Shown here: positions 46,601 to 57,680 of the stretch, piece after piece
How positions within the stretch are numbered: position 1 is the stretch's first letter
Layout: the number at the start of each line of letters is the position of its first letter
NCBI GenBank assembly: GCA_947462335.1
Contig: OX381720.1
Coordinates: forward strand, 63,261,946 to 63,325,945
From: Harmothoe impar
Lineage: Eukaryota > Annelida > Polychaeta > Phyllodocida > Polynoidae
DNA length: 64,000 nucleotides
Direction of reading: 5' to 3'
Program-made: the position numbers and the translations under genes
The notes under the pieces: model-generated
Seen by the model: the letters and a program-made list of their open reading frames with translations, nothing else
The model's database searches: none
Told to the model about the DNA's origin: nothing

Positions 46601-48451
46601 TTTAGGTTTTCACAGGTAGGATGATCGAATCTATGAGAGGAACAATTCCATGAACTTAGTAATAGAAAAATCCCTCTTTAACCTTGATATACAAATTATT
46701 AGGTGACAAAACACCTGCAGGAGAACAAGTTGAAGGAAACCTGTTTCACTGACAGGGTAAACTGACCTGCACAGGTTACAGACGTGTCCTTCCTCCACTT
46801 TAGATTCCCGCATCAGGCTCACGGCTTCCCGAGTCACAATACTAAGCCCCAGAACATTAACCTAGGTACGACAAAATCAATTCTTTTTTATCAGGTTTAT
46901 ATCACAAAAAATATAGAATTAGGAGAGTAATTCTACAGCATATTACAGTCTACGGTGTTTCTTTGGTTTAATGCCTCATTGTCTTTGCAGAGGAGACTTA
47001 CTCAAATTTTAATTTTTCACAATTGGGAAGAGTCATGAGGCAAAAAATAGACTCCAAGCTGATACAACTATGTGCCATCTGTTTGGAGCACTGTACTGTC
47101 CGTAACATGCACCATTAATATGTAAAAATGCAAATGAGTAGAACCTGTCTTATGGCCAGGACTGAAAAACTTGAAATGTTCAAATTGAGGCCTCTGAATA
47201 AAGGTCCTCTCTAGCGAAGTATAGGTCTGAATAACAAAAAAAAGCTTGAAATCAGGGAAAGACTTCCATCCCTGTATGGAACAACTCGCACTGGGTGTTG
47301 AAGATGTCCACTTAAGTTATGCTAGCAAAACAGCTGGGTGCAACCCAAACTGAATCTCTGGCCACAAGTTACAACCCACAAGTTACACCCCACCCTGGTT
47401 AGGTGCGGTTTGTGTCGGTTAGGTGCGGTTTGTGTCGGTTAGGTGCGGTTTGTGTCGGTTAGGTGCGGTTTGTGTCGGTTAGGTGCGGTTTGTGTCGGTT
47501 AGGTGCGGTTTGTGTCGGTTAGGTGCGGTTTGTGTCGGTTAGGTGCGGTTTGTGTCGGTTAGGTGCGGTTTGTGTCGGTTAGGTGCGGTTTGTGTCGGTT
47601 AGGTGCGGTTTGTGTCGGTTAGGTGCGGTTTGTGTCGGTGCAGGTTTTATGCAGCATCTGTGTCATCATTATTAAAAGCACAAAAACAAACCTCTAGCAT
47701 TTCTCTGAAATGGTCGGTCTTTCCCTTCAGGAGTGTCGAGTCATGAGCTAAGCCTGCATTGTTTACACACACATGGAGCTTGCCGTGATCGCTGCGGATC
47801 TTTGCAAACATCGACAAAACATCCTCCTCTTTTGAGACATCACACGGTATTGGGTGGAAAGACCCTCCGGATGAAGTGTCTACTTGTTCTGAAAATGCCT
47901 GAAATCAAAAAAGGAGTAGCTGGTCATGAATCAGAAGGTGTTATGTCATGTGCATTCAGTCACTCGCTACTCATTTTCATGACACACGAGAGAAACACTG
48001 TAGAATTATTAACCATACAAGGTGTATATCAAGTGCAGAGAACTAATTGATTGAGTTCCAGCACACATTGAGCACCTTGCGGAACTGTGTCGAGTATTAG
48101 GGAGAAAGCCATCCACAAAAAGTGCTAGTCTACCTCGTAGTAGGACAGACATTTATGTGTCACAGCCACTTCAAGATTCAATATGGATATGTATGGTCTA
48201 TAATACCGAAGAAGGAAATGTGGCATCTTTGTTCATGACATAGTCAAATGCTGATCCAAAATTTCAAAGATCAAGCTCACTTCAGTCAAATGCTGGTCTA
48301 ATTCATGAAACCAACCTACATTTAATCGCTCCTCATTCCTTGCGCATCCAATAACGGTCATGCCATGCTGGACTAAGGCTTCAGCTATGGCGGCTCCTAT
48401 CCCACAGTAGGCTCCCGTTACTAGGGCCACACGACCGGACCAGCGCTCCAT
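43622..48451 (-). CDS. DHRS11: DHRS11-like short-chain dehydrogenase/reductase, 7 exons, complete
   Basis: Coding exons (minus): 48451-48320, 47898-47692, 46861-46767, 46443-46314, 45905-45819, 45492-45427 and 43654-43622. They total 750 nt, or 249 residues plus TGA; human DHRS11 has 260. All introns are GT-AG and phases agree. The protein has the cofactor glycine motif [13 protein letters not shown], the tetrad Asn in VNVLG, a catalytic Ser whose codon is split by intron 3, YSATK, and a C-terminal DIIVRPTN. Alignment with human DHRS11 is continuous (MERW start, [28 protein letters not shown] [11 protein letters not shown]). The family are cytosolic NADP(H)-dependent 3(17)-ketosteroid and dicarbonyl reductases. 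All catalytic residues are present, so it is probably functional. Introns carry a 20-bp minisatellite, the AG|GT minisatellite and dispersed repeats. Oddities: the Gly after SP in exon 5 is Ser ([10 protein letters not shown]). Confidence 0.92.
44165..45426 (-). repeat. AG|GT minisatellite in DHRS11 intron 6
   Basis: About 27 copies of a 43-48 bp unit. Minus-strand sense: gtaggc(gtgcag)tctggtgtcatattgg..., then gtatgatgtatatttcag. The array begins at the exon 6 donor itself (CAG|gtaggc at 45426/45427) and every unit repeats tttcag|gtaggc. Units vary by presence of the 4-bp acgc/gtat segment and a few substitutions. Confidence 0.95.
45427..45492 (-). CDS. DHRS11: DHRS11 exon 6
   Basis: The acceptor aaaccttttgcag and the donor gtaggc bracket 66 nt encoding [20 protein letters not shown] then VQ. 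Aligns with human CLKPEDVAEAVIYVLSTPAH. The donor is the first unit of the downstream minisatellite. Confidence 0.88.
45640..45810. repeat. Dispersed repeat in DHRS11 intron 5
   Basis: attgatttgtttaacgttca and a (gtgt)n stretch, shared with 42950-43230. Related 'tttaacgtcc' pieces are at 46545-46610, 46965-47010, 48475-48560 and 48800-48960. Confidence 0.65.
45819..45905 (-). CDS. DHRS11: DHRS11 exon 5
   Basis: acatgttttgttgcag precedes 29 codons ([20 protein letters not shown] ...) and a GTAAGT donor. Holds the loop after the active site (human CISPGVVETQF). Confidence 0.85.
46314..46443 (-). CDS. DHRS11: DHRS11 exon 4, catalytic Tyr/Lys
   Basis: Acceptor attgcttctag, donor gtatgt. Encodes [20 protein letters not shown] and then [16 protein letters not shown] holds the catalytic Tyr and Lys. 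Its first base completes the Ser codon begun in exon 3. Confidence 0.95.
46767..46861 (-). CDS. DHRS11: DHRS11 exon 3
   Basis: 95 nt encoding [20 protein letters not shown] and GHVCNLC, ending AG|gtcagt in mid-codon. VNVLG carries the structural Asn of the SDR tetrad. Confidence 0.92.
47399..47640 (+). repeat. 12 x 20-bp perfect tandem repeat
   Basis: The unit ggttaggtgcggtttgtgtc is repeated twelve times with no visible difference, in DHRS11 intron 2. There are no spacers, so it is a minisatellite. Perfect identity suggests recent expansion. Confidence 0.97.
47692..47898 (-). CDS. DHRS11: DHRS11 exon 2
   Basis: Acceptor ttttttgatttcag, 69 codons, GTTTGT donor. Contains [20 protein letters not shown] and [15 protein letters not shown]. 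Confidence 0.93.
48320..48451 (-). CDS. DHRS11: DHRS11 exon 1, Rossmann glycine motif
   Basis: ATG at 48449-48451, 44 codons, donor gtaggt. Reads [20 protein letters not shown] then [20 protein letters not shown]. The ATG was chosen because human DHRS11 has MERW at the same place; a GTG just upstream is not needed. Confidence 0.94.
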
Positions 48452-48959
48452 CACTCAAAGCTATGGTAGAGAAGATTGATTGATTTGCTTAACGTCCAAG
48501 CCCAACATGTACAATGCATTACAGCTGCATTAATGAACAATTTCTCTTGCTGTATAGCATATAGTCTTGACCTCTCAATGTTCAAAATAGTACTTCCGAT
48601 TTCAGTTGACAGATAGTGCCGGAATATCTTCCCTAAAAACACAAAAGTGGGTTGCACACGATAACCAGTGAACAATAAATAATGTGACCATTACTCTTAT
48701 AAGAACAATATTTTCTCAATCTAGAATACTTGAAGCTCCATCAAGAGCTCGGATAATATTTATAGAAAAGCCTACGTGAAGACAGATCTACCCTTGCCAT
48801 TAATTGATTGATTAATTTGTTTAACGTCCAGATGTACTTCAAGTACCTCATGGGACATATCTCAAGTTGGCAAGGAGTCATCCACAAATAGTGGTAGTCT
48901 GCCTTGCAGTAGGACAGGTATTTATATGCTGCTTGCCCAATACAGCAGTGACCGCACAA

Positions 48960-49813
48960 TGGATGATTGAATCTGTGACATGAATGACCGCATCTATGAG
49001 GTGAGGGAGAAAACCGCTACCAGGGTACGTCCCCTACTATTTTTGAAGGATAGCAAGTGTTCTTTTATTTGCCTGGTCATACCTACCTGGGCTAGTACCA
49101 TAGTAGGGGGTGCAGAGGGGTCCCCCCCTCAGGTCGGAAAGTCGCCGAAATTAAGGGCCCCAGGTCACAAAGTCGCATTTTTGGACCATTTATGCTATTG
49201 TTAAACTTTTCCAAAAGTCGCCAGGTCGCTTTTATCATTGCACCAGGTCGCCAGGTCGCCTGGAAAATAGCCCAGGTCGCCAGGTTGCTTTTGATCCATC
49301 TGGAGCCACATAGTAGGCAGGGCCAGACAAACCACAGCCTTTGATATCTCAGATGTGGTTCACTGAGGAGGTATCCCATGTCAGACCACCAGCAAGAAGG
49401 CCCAGCAAGGATGCCAAAACAGTTTACGTGACTGATCACAGCAGTAAGGCACGAGACCCTTCAAGTTTTGTCGCCTTTTACGGATCCAGTATGCCCATTG
49501 GTATTATGGAAGGCTCCCGATGAAGTTATTCTACTCCTCCATGCCCCCATCATGAAGGTCCCCACTCACACAGGGAGAGACTGGGTCAGCCTTAAACAGT
49601 CTGCAGTTATCTGGGAATATACGAGTCTGAACTCAAGTTTCAACATGAATTTAACATGTCAATGCCCGCCACCAACCACATGTTGACAACGACACTACAA
49701 CTGAGTTGTTTTTGACGGCACCATTCACTGGAAGAACTCAATAATTATGAACATGGAAAAGCTGACAAACAGAACCGAAGCAACAGAGACGATATTCCCG
49801 CCATTTGATAGAG
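48960..49813. other. Upstream of DHRS11, repeats, no exon
   Basis: 49105-49150 matches 25490-25545 inverted (ggtcggaaagtcgcc, gcagaggggtcccc). A ccaggtcgc array of about 10-bp units lies at 49195-49290. Confidence 0.5.
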
Positions 49814-49871
49814 ACACTGTGCCGCCACCTATCAGGTAATTGCAATTACCCGATCCAACATGGCGGACTCT
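49814..49871 (-). promoter_or_regulatory. Promoter-like block shared with GPATCH3, copy 1
   Basis: In minus-strand sense it reads agtccgccatgttggatcgg, gtaattgcaattacc and a gataggtggcggcacagtg end, with three differences in about 55 nt from 58586-58640. It contains a YY1-type CCGCCATGTTG and a ggtaattgcaattacc palindrome. It points towards DHRS11, 1.4 kb away. Confidence 0.6.
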
Positions 49872-50780
49872 TAGTCAACCATGTCTAACACATTTCTGAT
49901 AATTCTGTAGTAAATACTGTATGTTCATACATGAAATGACTGAGCGTGTGAGCGTACTCACAGATGACTCAGGGTTAGGTAACAGAGTGTATGAAGATAA
50001 ATAATTTTTGTGCTTCTGTGAAAAGCAATTGTACATGGAGAGAAGGTCGACTGGGTTAGCGCTAGGACTTGTATTCTATTAGCCAGTTTGGCGAATTTGT
50101 ATCCATTTTTATTCGCCAAATTCAAAATTGATTAGCCAAAATTTAGATTAGGTATAAATTCTAATCACTATTTTTGCACCATTGATGATAGATCTACAGT
50201 GATTCCAACGACATCTGTTTTGTGGAATACGGGGGAGGGGGGGGGGGGGGGAAATTGAGATAAATTATATATTGGAAACATGGGTGGAACTGCTAGCATT
50301 CTCCATTGAGAAGTGGTGGGGTTGGGGTTATAGTTTCACTTGATCAAAAATTATCATGGAATATGCAGTGCTTTTGAAAAGCTATTATCCAAACTTATTC
50401 TGCCCCTCCCTTAGTTCTCCTCTTTACTCACTCCTGCCTGCAACCCTCCCAAACTTCGCCCGCTGACATGAATTGTGAGTTTTGGAAAATAGACCAGAAT
50501 GCCCTTTCTTCTGTTAGGATTTATAATAAACCTGAGGGTTCATAGACTCTAGACACTGACATTCTAGCAGTAGGTTACCTTGGCCCATAGCCCCGGAGAA
50601 CTTCTAATCAGTCTAAATCTAATGTCTTACAGTGAAGATTTTACTTTCTTTTAGAAATATCTATAATGAAGTTTAGTGTATCAAAATATGATAAAACTGA
50701 CTGGCTTCTCCGTAAAACTCTCTTTCCAATGACATCTTACATGCCCGTAGTGAAAAGGCAAACCTGTTCTACAATGGGTG
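49872..50780. other. No gene seen
   Basis: Contains gagcgtgtgagcgtactcac..., also found at 28185-28215, and ttagccagtttggcgaattt (50087), which recurs at 51763 in the same orientation. A 17-G run is near 50233. Confidence 0.4.
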
Positions 50781-50784
50781 TAGA

Positions 50785-51008
50785 CCCCTAAAATCGACAG
50801 GGCGACATGGCCTTTTCTTAAAATCGACAGACGACATGGGGCCTAGTGACAAATGACAGGAGAAATTAAAAGATATTGACAAGGGACATGGCCTTTTCTT
50901 AAAATCGACAGGCGACATGAAGCCTAGTGACAAATGACAGGAGAAATACAAAGATACTGACAAATGACATGAGCATTTCTTTAAATCGACAGGCGACATG
51001 GGGACCCC
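50785..51008 (+). repeat. About 105-bp tandem repeat, two to three copies
   Basis: taaaatcgacaggcgacatg, cctagtgacaaatgacagga and gacatggccttttctt recur with about 100-bp spacing. Confidence 0.8.
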
Positions 51009-51022
51009 CGATCTAGACCCCC

Positions 51023-51742
51023 TGTGCAACCGTTATGTGCAGTAACTAACGTTAACTGCAGTACTGCAGATAACAGCAGTCATGCAAACGTTATCTGCAT
51101 CAAATTAACGTTATCTGCATCAACCATACTCACTTTATCTGCAGTAACTAACGTTATCTGCAGTACCTAGAGTATGGCACATCCAACCGTTATCTGCATC
51201 AATTAACGTTATCTGTAGCAGCTGCTATACCTATTTGAATGGTAGTTCTGGTCGCCAGAACTATGTCCCTAGTCCCTATGACTATGTCCCTAGTCCCTTT
51301 TGACTATGTCCCTAGTCCTCAGGACTACGTCTCTAGTCCTTGGGACTATGTCTCTAGTCCCAAGGACTACACTGTAAAAATTATGTTAAAAAATAAACAC
51401 CAAATAATCTGAACATGTTTCAATCCTAAACATATATTATCTGAAGCATGTTTCAATATAGCAGTTTAGACTTTAAACACATTCGATCTAAATCTCTAAA
51501 CATGTTTAGGTGTTTACTCATTAAACACACCTGTTAAGCTAAATATAAAACACTTCAGACAGTTTCTGATACTACTTTTCGGGAAAATTCACTAATGATT
51601 CCGTTGATGCAGATAACGGGTTTTTACAACACATAAGTTGCTGCAGATCACGTTATTTTGATGCAGATAACGTTTGCATGACCTACCGTTATCTGTAGTA
51701 CTGCAGATAACGTTGTTGGTTACTGCAGATAACGGTTGTACA
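51023..51742. mobile_element. Foldback element with GATA-rich termini
   Basis: Inverted ends of about 130 bp begin TGTGCAACCGTTATGTGCAG and, on the other strand, TGTACAACCGTTATCTGCAG. They contain about 15 copies of a gcagataacg/cgttatctgc motif. The interior carries five ctatgtccctagtcc-type units (51255-51370). The ends are TG..CA and both flanks are C-runs (possible CCCCC target duplication). Confidence 0.8.
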
Positions 51743-51762
51743 CCCCCTCTACAGCCACAATT

Positions 51763-51803
51763 AGCCAATTTGGCGAATTCTCAGTGGGTAGCATTAGCCA
51801 AAT
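51763..51803 (+). repeat. ttagccaatttggcgaatt repeat
   Basis: Direct-orientation partner of 50087-50150, with attagccaaattcaactttg following. Confidence 0.6.
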
Positions 51804-51983
51804 TCAACTTTGATTCGCCATTGGCGCTTTCGCGGGTGGGCTATGGGTGTTCTGAGCCTCTCCCTTTCGTTTTTCGGACATTCTTTGCGGGTCTACCACC
51901 TGGAGCGGAGTCCTGAATCGTTCCCCCACTGGCTGTACCTTTTTCTCTAATTTGCTCTTCACTTTTCTGCGATCTCTGCCCAT
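51804..51983 (-). CDS. Small basic ORF, possible first exon
   Basis: ATG at 51981-51983 opens MGRDRRKVKSKLEKKVQPVG and continues ERFRTPLQVVDPQRMSEKRK to a stop at 51804 (59 residues). A GTGGTAG after LQ could be a weak donor. About 60-75 bp upstream (minus sense) is cccttcccacaatacactgc, close to the ZNF143/Staf promoter motif. It is highly charged and lysine-rich. I do not recognise it. It lies between the GATA foldback and the 21-bp minisatellite. Confidence 0.35.
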   Translation of the reverse strand: MGRDRRKVKSKLEKKVQPVGERFRTPLQVVDPQRMSEKRKGEAQNTHSPPAKAPMANQS

Positions 51984-52139
51984 TTTAGTTAGTTCTATTT
52001 TACTTCTGCCCTGGAACGCTGCCCACTGGAGGAGGAGTGAAGCAGTGTATTGTGGGAAGGGAAGCTCCGTGGGGCAGTCCTCACTCGCAGGGCCCGGACA
52101 GCTCGCAGGGCACATTTTACTCCCCCCGGCACTTCCCCA

Positions 52140-55100
52140 CACCCATGTGCACTTTGGTGGGCCTCTGGTGTACTTTGGTGGAGCTCTGGTGCACTTTGAT
52201 GGACCTCTGGTGCGCTTTGGTGGACCTCTGGTGTGCTTTGGTGGACCGCTGGTGCACTTTGGTGGACCCCTGGTGCACTTTGGTGCACCCCTGGTGCACT
52301 TTGGTGACCCTCTGGTGCACTTTGGTGGGCCTATGGTGCGCTTTGGTGGATCTCTGGTGCGCTTTGGTGGACCGCTGGTGCCCTTTGGTGGACCCCTGGT
52401 GCACTTTGGTGCACCCCTGGTGCACTTTGGTGACCCTCTGGTGCACTTTGGTGGGCCTATGGTGCGCTTTGGTGGACCTCTGGTGCGCTTTGGTGGACCT
52501 CTGGTGCGCTTTGGTGGACCTCTGGTGCACTTTGGTGCACCTCTAGTGCACTTGAGTGGACCTCTGGTACGCTTTGGTGGACCTCTGGTGCACTTTGGTG
52601 GACCTCTGGTGCGCTTTGGTGGACCTCTGGTGCGCTTTGCTGCACCTCTGGTGCACCCCTGGTGCACCTCTGGTGCACCTCTAGTGCACCTTGGTGGACC
52701 TCTGGTGCACTTTGGAGGACATCTGGTGCACTTTGGTGGACATCTGGTGCACTTTGGTGGAGTTCTGGTGCACTTTGGTGCACCTCTAGTGCACTTTGGT
52801 GGACCTCTGGTGCACTTTGGAGGACATCTGGTGCACTTTGGTGGACCTCTGGTGCACTTTGGTGGACCTCTGGTGCACTTTGGTAGACCTCTGGTGCACT
52901 TTGGTGGACCGCTGGTGCACTTTGGTGGACCCCTGGTGCACTTTGGTGCACCCCTGGTGCACTTTGGTGACCCTCTGGTGCACTTTGGTGGGCCTATGGT
53001 GCGCTTTGGTGGACCTCTGGTGCACTTTGGTGCACCCCTGGTGCACTTTGGTGCACCTCTAGTGCACTTGAGTGGACCTCTGGTGCGCTTTGGTGGACCT
53101 CTGGTGCACTTTGGTGGACCTCTAGTGCGCTTTGGTGGACCTCTGGTGCGCTTTGGTGCACTTTGGTACACCCCTGGTGCACTTTGGTGCACCTCTGGTG
53201 CACTTTGGTGGACCTATGGTGCATTTTGGTGGACATCTGGTGCACTTTGGTGGAGTTCTGGTGCACTTTGGTGCACCTCTAGTGCACTTTGGTGGACCTC
53301 TGGTGCACTTTGGTGGACCTCTGGTGCACTTTGGAGGACATCTGGTGCACTTTGGTGGACCTCTGGTGCACTTTGGTGGACCTCTGGTGCACTTTGGTAG
53401 ACCTCTGGTGCACTTTGGTGGACCTCTGGTGCACTTTGGTGGACCTCTGGTGCACTTTGGTGCACCCCTGGTGCACTTTGGTGGACCTATGGTGCATTTT
53501 GGTGGAGTTCTGGTGCACTTTGGTGCACCTCTAGTGCACTTTGGTGGACCTCTGGTGCACTTTGGAGGACATCTGGTGCACTTTGGTGGACCTCTGGTGC
53601 ACTTTGGTGGGCCTCTGGTGCGCTTTGGTGGACCTCTGGTGCGCTTTGGTGGACCTCTGGTGCACTTTGGTGGACCTCTGGTGCACTTTGGTGCACCCCT
53701 GGTGCACTTTGGTGCACCTCTGGTGCACTTTGGTGGACCTATGGTGCATTTTGGTGGAGTTCTGGTGCACTTTGGTGGAGTTCTGGTGCACTCTGGTGCA
53801 CCTCTAGTGCACCTTGGTGGACCTCTGGTGCACTTTGGAGGACATCTGGTGCACTTTGGTGGACCTCTGGTGCACTTTGGTGGACCTCTGGTGCGCTTTG
53901 GTGGACCTCTGGTGCGCTTTGGTGGACCTCTGGTGCGCTTTGGTGGACCTCTGGTGCACTTTGGTGGGCCTCTGGTGCGCTTTGGTGGACCTCTGGTGCG
54001 CTTTGGTGGACCTCTGGTGCGCTTTGGTGGGCCTCTGGTGCGCTTTGGTGGACCTCTGGTGCGCTTTGGTGGACCTCTGGTGCGCTTTGGTGGACCTCTG
54101 GTGCGCTTTGGTGGACCTCTGGTGCGCTTTGGTGCACTTTGCACTCGCCCCCGGCAACTCTTCCAACACCCATGTGCACTTTGGTGGGCCTCTGGTGCAC
54201 TTTGGTGGACCTCTTGTGCACTTTGGTGGACCTCTGGTGCACTTTGGTGGACCTCTGGTGCACTTTGGTGGACCTCTGGTGCACTTTGGTGGACCTCTGG
54301 TGCACTCTGGTGGACCTCTGGTGCACTCTAGTGGACCTCTGGTGCACTCTGGTGGACCTCTGGTGCACTCTGGTGCACCACTGGTGCACTTTGGTGGACC
54401 TCTTGGGCACTTTGGTGGTCCTCTGGTGCACTTTGGTGCACCTCTGGTGCGCTTGAGTGGACCTCTGGTGCGCTTTGGTGGAACTCTGGTGCGCTTTGGT
54501 GGTGCTCTGGTGCACTTTGGTGGAGCTCTGGTGCACTTTGGTGGAGCTCTGGTGCGCTTTGGTGAAGCTCTGGTGCGCTTTGGTGGAGCTCTGGTGCACC
54601 TCTGGTGCACCCCTGGTGCACTTTGGTGGACCTCTGGTGCACTTTGGTGACCCTCTGGTGCACTTTGGTGACCCTCTGGTGCACTTTGGTGGACCTCTGG
54701 TGCACTTTGGTGCACCCCTGGTGCACTTTGATGGACCTCTGGTGCACTTTGGTGGACCTCTGGTGCACTTTGATGGGCCTCTGGTGCACTTTGGTGGGCC
54801 TCTGGTGCACTTTGGTGGGCCTCTGGTGCGCTTTGGTGGACCTCTGGTGCGCTTTGGTGGACCTCTGGTGCGCTTTGGTGCACTTTGCACTCGCCCCCGG
54901 CAACTCTGGTGCACTTTGGTGGGCCTCTGGTGCGCTTTGGTGGACCTCTGGTGCACTTTGGTGGACCTCTGGTGCACTTTGTTGGACCTCTGGTGCACTC
55001 TGGTGCACCTATGGTGCACTTTGGTGGACCTCTTGTGCACTTTGGTGGACCTCTGGTGCACTTTGGTGCACCCCTGGTGCACTTTGGTGCACCTCTGGTG

Positions 55101-55160
55101 CGCTTGAGTGGACCTCTGGTGCACCTGTGGTGGACCTCTGGTGCACCTGTAGTGCACTTT
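52140..55160 (+). repeat. 21-bp minisatellite, about 140 copies
   Basis: The unit is tttggtggacctctggtgca with a following c, in variants (g at position 20, cccctg, catctg, gttctg). Because 21 is divisible by three and the consensus lacks stops on either strand, long open frames appear in all six frames: 7-residue repeats GGPLVHF, WCTLVDL, WTSGALW and, on the minus strand, KCTRGPP, HQSAPEV, STKVHQR. The junction sequence cgcccccggcaact, with a following cacccatgtgcac, recurs at about 52120, 54140 and 54890, showing blocks of higher order. Open frames are therefore no evidence for a protein. Confidence 0.95.
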
Positions 55161-55749
55161 GGTGTCACCCCTGGCGACATTTCTCTTACCCCTGGCGCCT
55201 TTCTCCTTACCCCTAGCGACATTTCTGTCACCATGTATCTGGTGCTGGCGGTATAATATGCCCAGTTTTTGCCCGGTTTTGGGGTAGAAGAGAGAAATAG
55301 GAGCAGAATGGTGAAAAATTCCATTTCTATCTTCCACCCAAAAACTTAATGCCTTGCAGCCTATGGAGGCCCATGGAGGTGGTAGCTTTTTTTTCCTACA
55401 TTTACATAATAGCGAAAGAGAGAAATAAATTCGTAAAGATCGCAGTTCAATTTAGTCAAGAAAAATTTAGATTTTTAGAAAAAATTTTGCGCTAGATGCT
55501 GTCCCCCGACCTTGCCTGTCTCATGTTTTTGTAGACTTTTGTCTATGTCGGACGATAACCAAAATATAAAGATTCTCCTATGTCACAAAATTGTCTTAAA
55601 ACGCAAAATTAGTAGGTGTATATTACTCAGGGTTAATACCCTGAGTCAAACATGTATGATCATAGTTAGGCTGTGTCTGCTTCCGTAGGCAAGAGATGAA
55701 CCTCTGGAATTACTGATATCACATAGAAATCAGCCAGAAAAGAAATCTA
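55161..55749. other. No gene seen
   Basis: The first 80 bp are degenerate relatives of the minisatellite (cccctggcgacatttctctt). The rest is AT-rich and unremarkable. Confidence 0.45.
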
Positions 55750-56653
55750 GGTACTAAGGTAATTGTGGGTGTGGTACTAGGGTAATTGTTCCCAAAGCTA
55801 CAGGATGGTACTAGGGTAATTGTTCAGAAAAGTATTAGGGTAATTGATCTGAACAGTACTTAGTACTACTAAGGATGATTGGTATGAAATGTACTAGGAT
55901 AAGGGAGTGTTGATTTATTAATTACAGGGGGATGGTGGGATTAGCAGTTGGGTTGTAAAAAGTATGCCCCTTGTTAGCTGAAAAGCCAGCATGTTACTGT
56001 AGTGCAAGGGATGATAATTTTTGGCACCTTCAGCAAGGGGGGGGGGTGTGTGTGCAAAAAATTCAGCACACTCTAGAGGGGGGTGTAAAGCATTTTACCA
56101 CCTGACCTGTAATCTGGTAATATCACTAAGGGAGTACTCATTTTTAAAGGGGGCGGGGGGGGGGGGGGGCTAGAGGGGTCAACATTTACTCCCCCCCCCC
56201 CAATCCTTGGGGTCAAAAATTGGAATACAATACTCTTTTTTCAGTCAAGATCCCCCTCCCTCAATTATTTGTTTTTTTCCTCCTTCTCAACAGTTATCAG
56301 GGAGCTCTGATGAGTATATTTGTGAGCAGGCAAGCAGAAAGGATGGTCCCCGCGGGATTAGTTCCGATTTTAGCCACCAGGGGGCGCCACTATGGCCTAA
56401 AATGAAAGAATTAGGCAAAAAATTGCGCTTGGGTACTTTTTTCTGGAGAATTGAATAGGCTTACATAAAACATTCCATTTTGGGCAAAAAGCTTCTTTAT
56501 TTGGCAGGTAAAAGAAACGTTTTAAGCCTAAATGGGTGTGCTTGTTGATATGTGTTACCATGGAAACATGATTTTTAATTATTCCAAATAGAGGAAATTA
56601 AGACATAAATTGATAGAATGATTTGTGAGGATTGCCATGGTGAAAACAGAACA

Positions 56654-56879
56654 TACCGTAAATTCCTGCGTACTACCCGCATCTCGCGTATCACCCGCAC
56701 CCCCAACTCAGGAGAATCCTATAACCCGTTTTTGGATTTGAAAATGTATATTTTAGTACTGTTCTATACAGATGGAAACCCTCGTATAACCCGCACCCTA
56801 TATAGGCATGTTTGGTATCAAATGAAAGCTGAGATTGGTGCACGTACAACCTGCGGGTAGTACGCGGGAATTTACGGTA
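56654..56879. mobile_element. MITE, 226 bp
   Basis: Inverted ends TACCGTAAATTCCTGCGTAC (left) and its complement (gtacgcgggaatttacggta), continuing to about 27 bp. The interior repeats ataacccgcacc-type motifs. Confidence 0.88.
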
Positions 56880-57374
56880 ATTATGATTACTAGATCGAAT
56901 TTTATGACTTAAAGAATGAAAATGTATCATAAATTTCTAATTATCATAAATAATGCTAATTAGATAGGAATATCTTGGAAAATATGAGACAGAGCTTATT
57001 CGGATTTTGGAAGGGGTGATGCCCACACATATTCATGAAGCCATTTCTCAAAAACTAGAAATAATATCTTCTGGTGTAATATAAAACTGGAAAGCTTATG
57101 ACGTCAATTTCAAAGTTGGCTTTTTCCCTTGCCTGTACACATTTCTATTTTCTTGTATAAGATGTTTTGGTTCTGCAACCTAATATTCTCATTTACCCTA
57201 GTACATGGAACAAGGATCTCAATTTTACAATTACCCTAGTACCTGGCATCCATTCCTATAAGTAGTCATATTCTTCAACCTGTCCATTTAGAAGTGTTCT
57301 TTTTTGCTTTTACATAATATGTACTTCTCAATTAGTATTAATATCATGTATGCATGTCACATAAATGCCCTAAT

Positions 57375-57680
57375 TAGGGAGTGATCATTTTTTAACAACA
57401 GGGGGGGGTGGTGGGTTTTTACCCCCCCCCCCCCCGGTCAAGGGGTCAAATTTTTTTACCCCCCCCCCCCCCCTTAGGGTCGAAAATCGGCTCGCGCGCG
57501 GGCCCTTTGAAGCATAGTAACGCGCGGGCTTTTTGTCTCAAAACAGGTTACATTTTTTTGCCCCCCCCCCCGGTCAAGGGGTCCAAATTTCCCCCCCCCC
57601 CCCGGTCAAGGGATCCAAATTTTTTTGCCCCCCCCAAAACCCACCACCCCCCCTGTTGATAATGAATGATCACTCCCTTA
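57375..57680. mobile_element. MITE with G-run termini
   Basis: Ends TAGGGAGTGATCATTTTTTA and, inverted, taagggagtgatcattcatt, followed on both sides by acaacaggggggg. The interior is rich in G/C runs. Relatives begin at 56127 and 59452, and an inverted end is at 63110-63137. Confidence 0.82.

Noticed and set aside
47399..47640. CRISPR-like array
   Set aside because: The 20-bp units are contiguous with no spacers, in an intron of an animal gene.
51804..55337. Long ORFs (340-532 codons) on both strands across the 21-bp repeat as a secreted or collagen-like protein
   Set aside because: The repeat is stop-free in six frames, so length has no weight. No signal peptide, splice context or codon bias singles out one frame.
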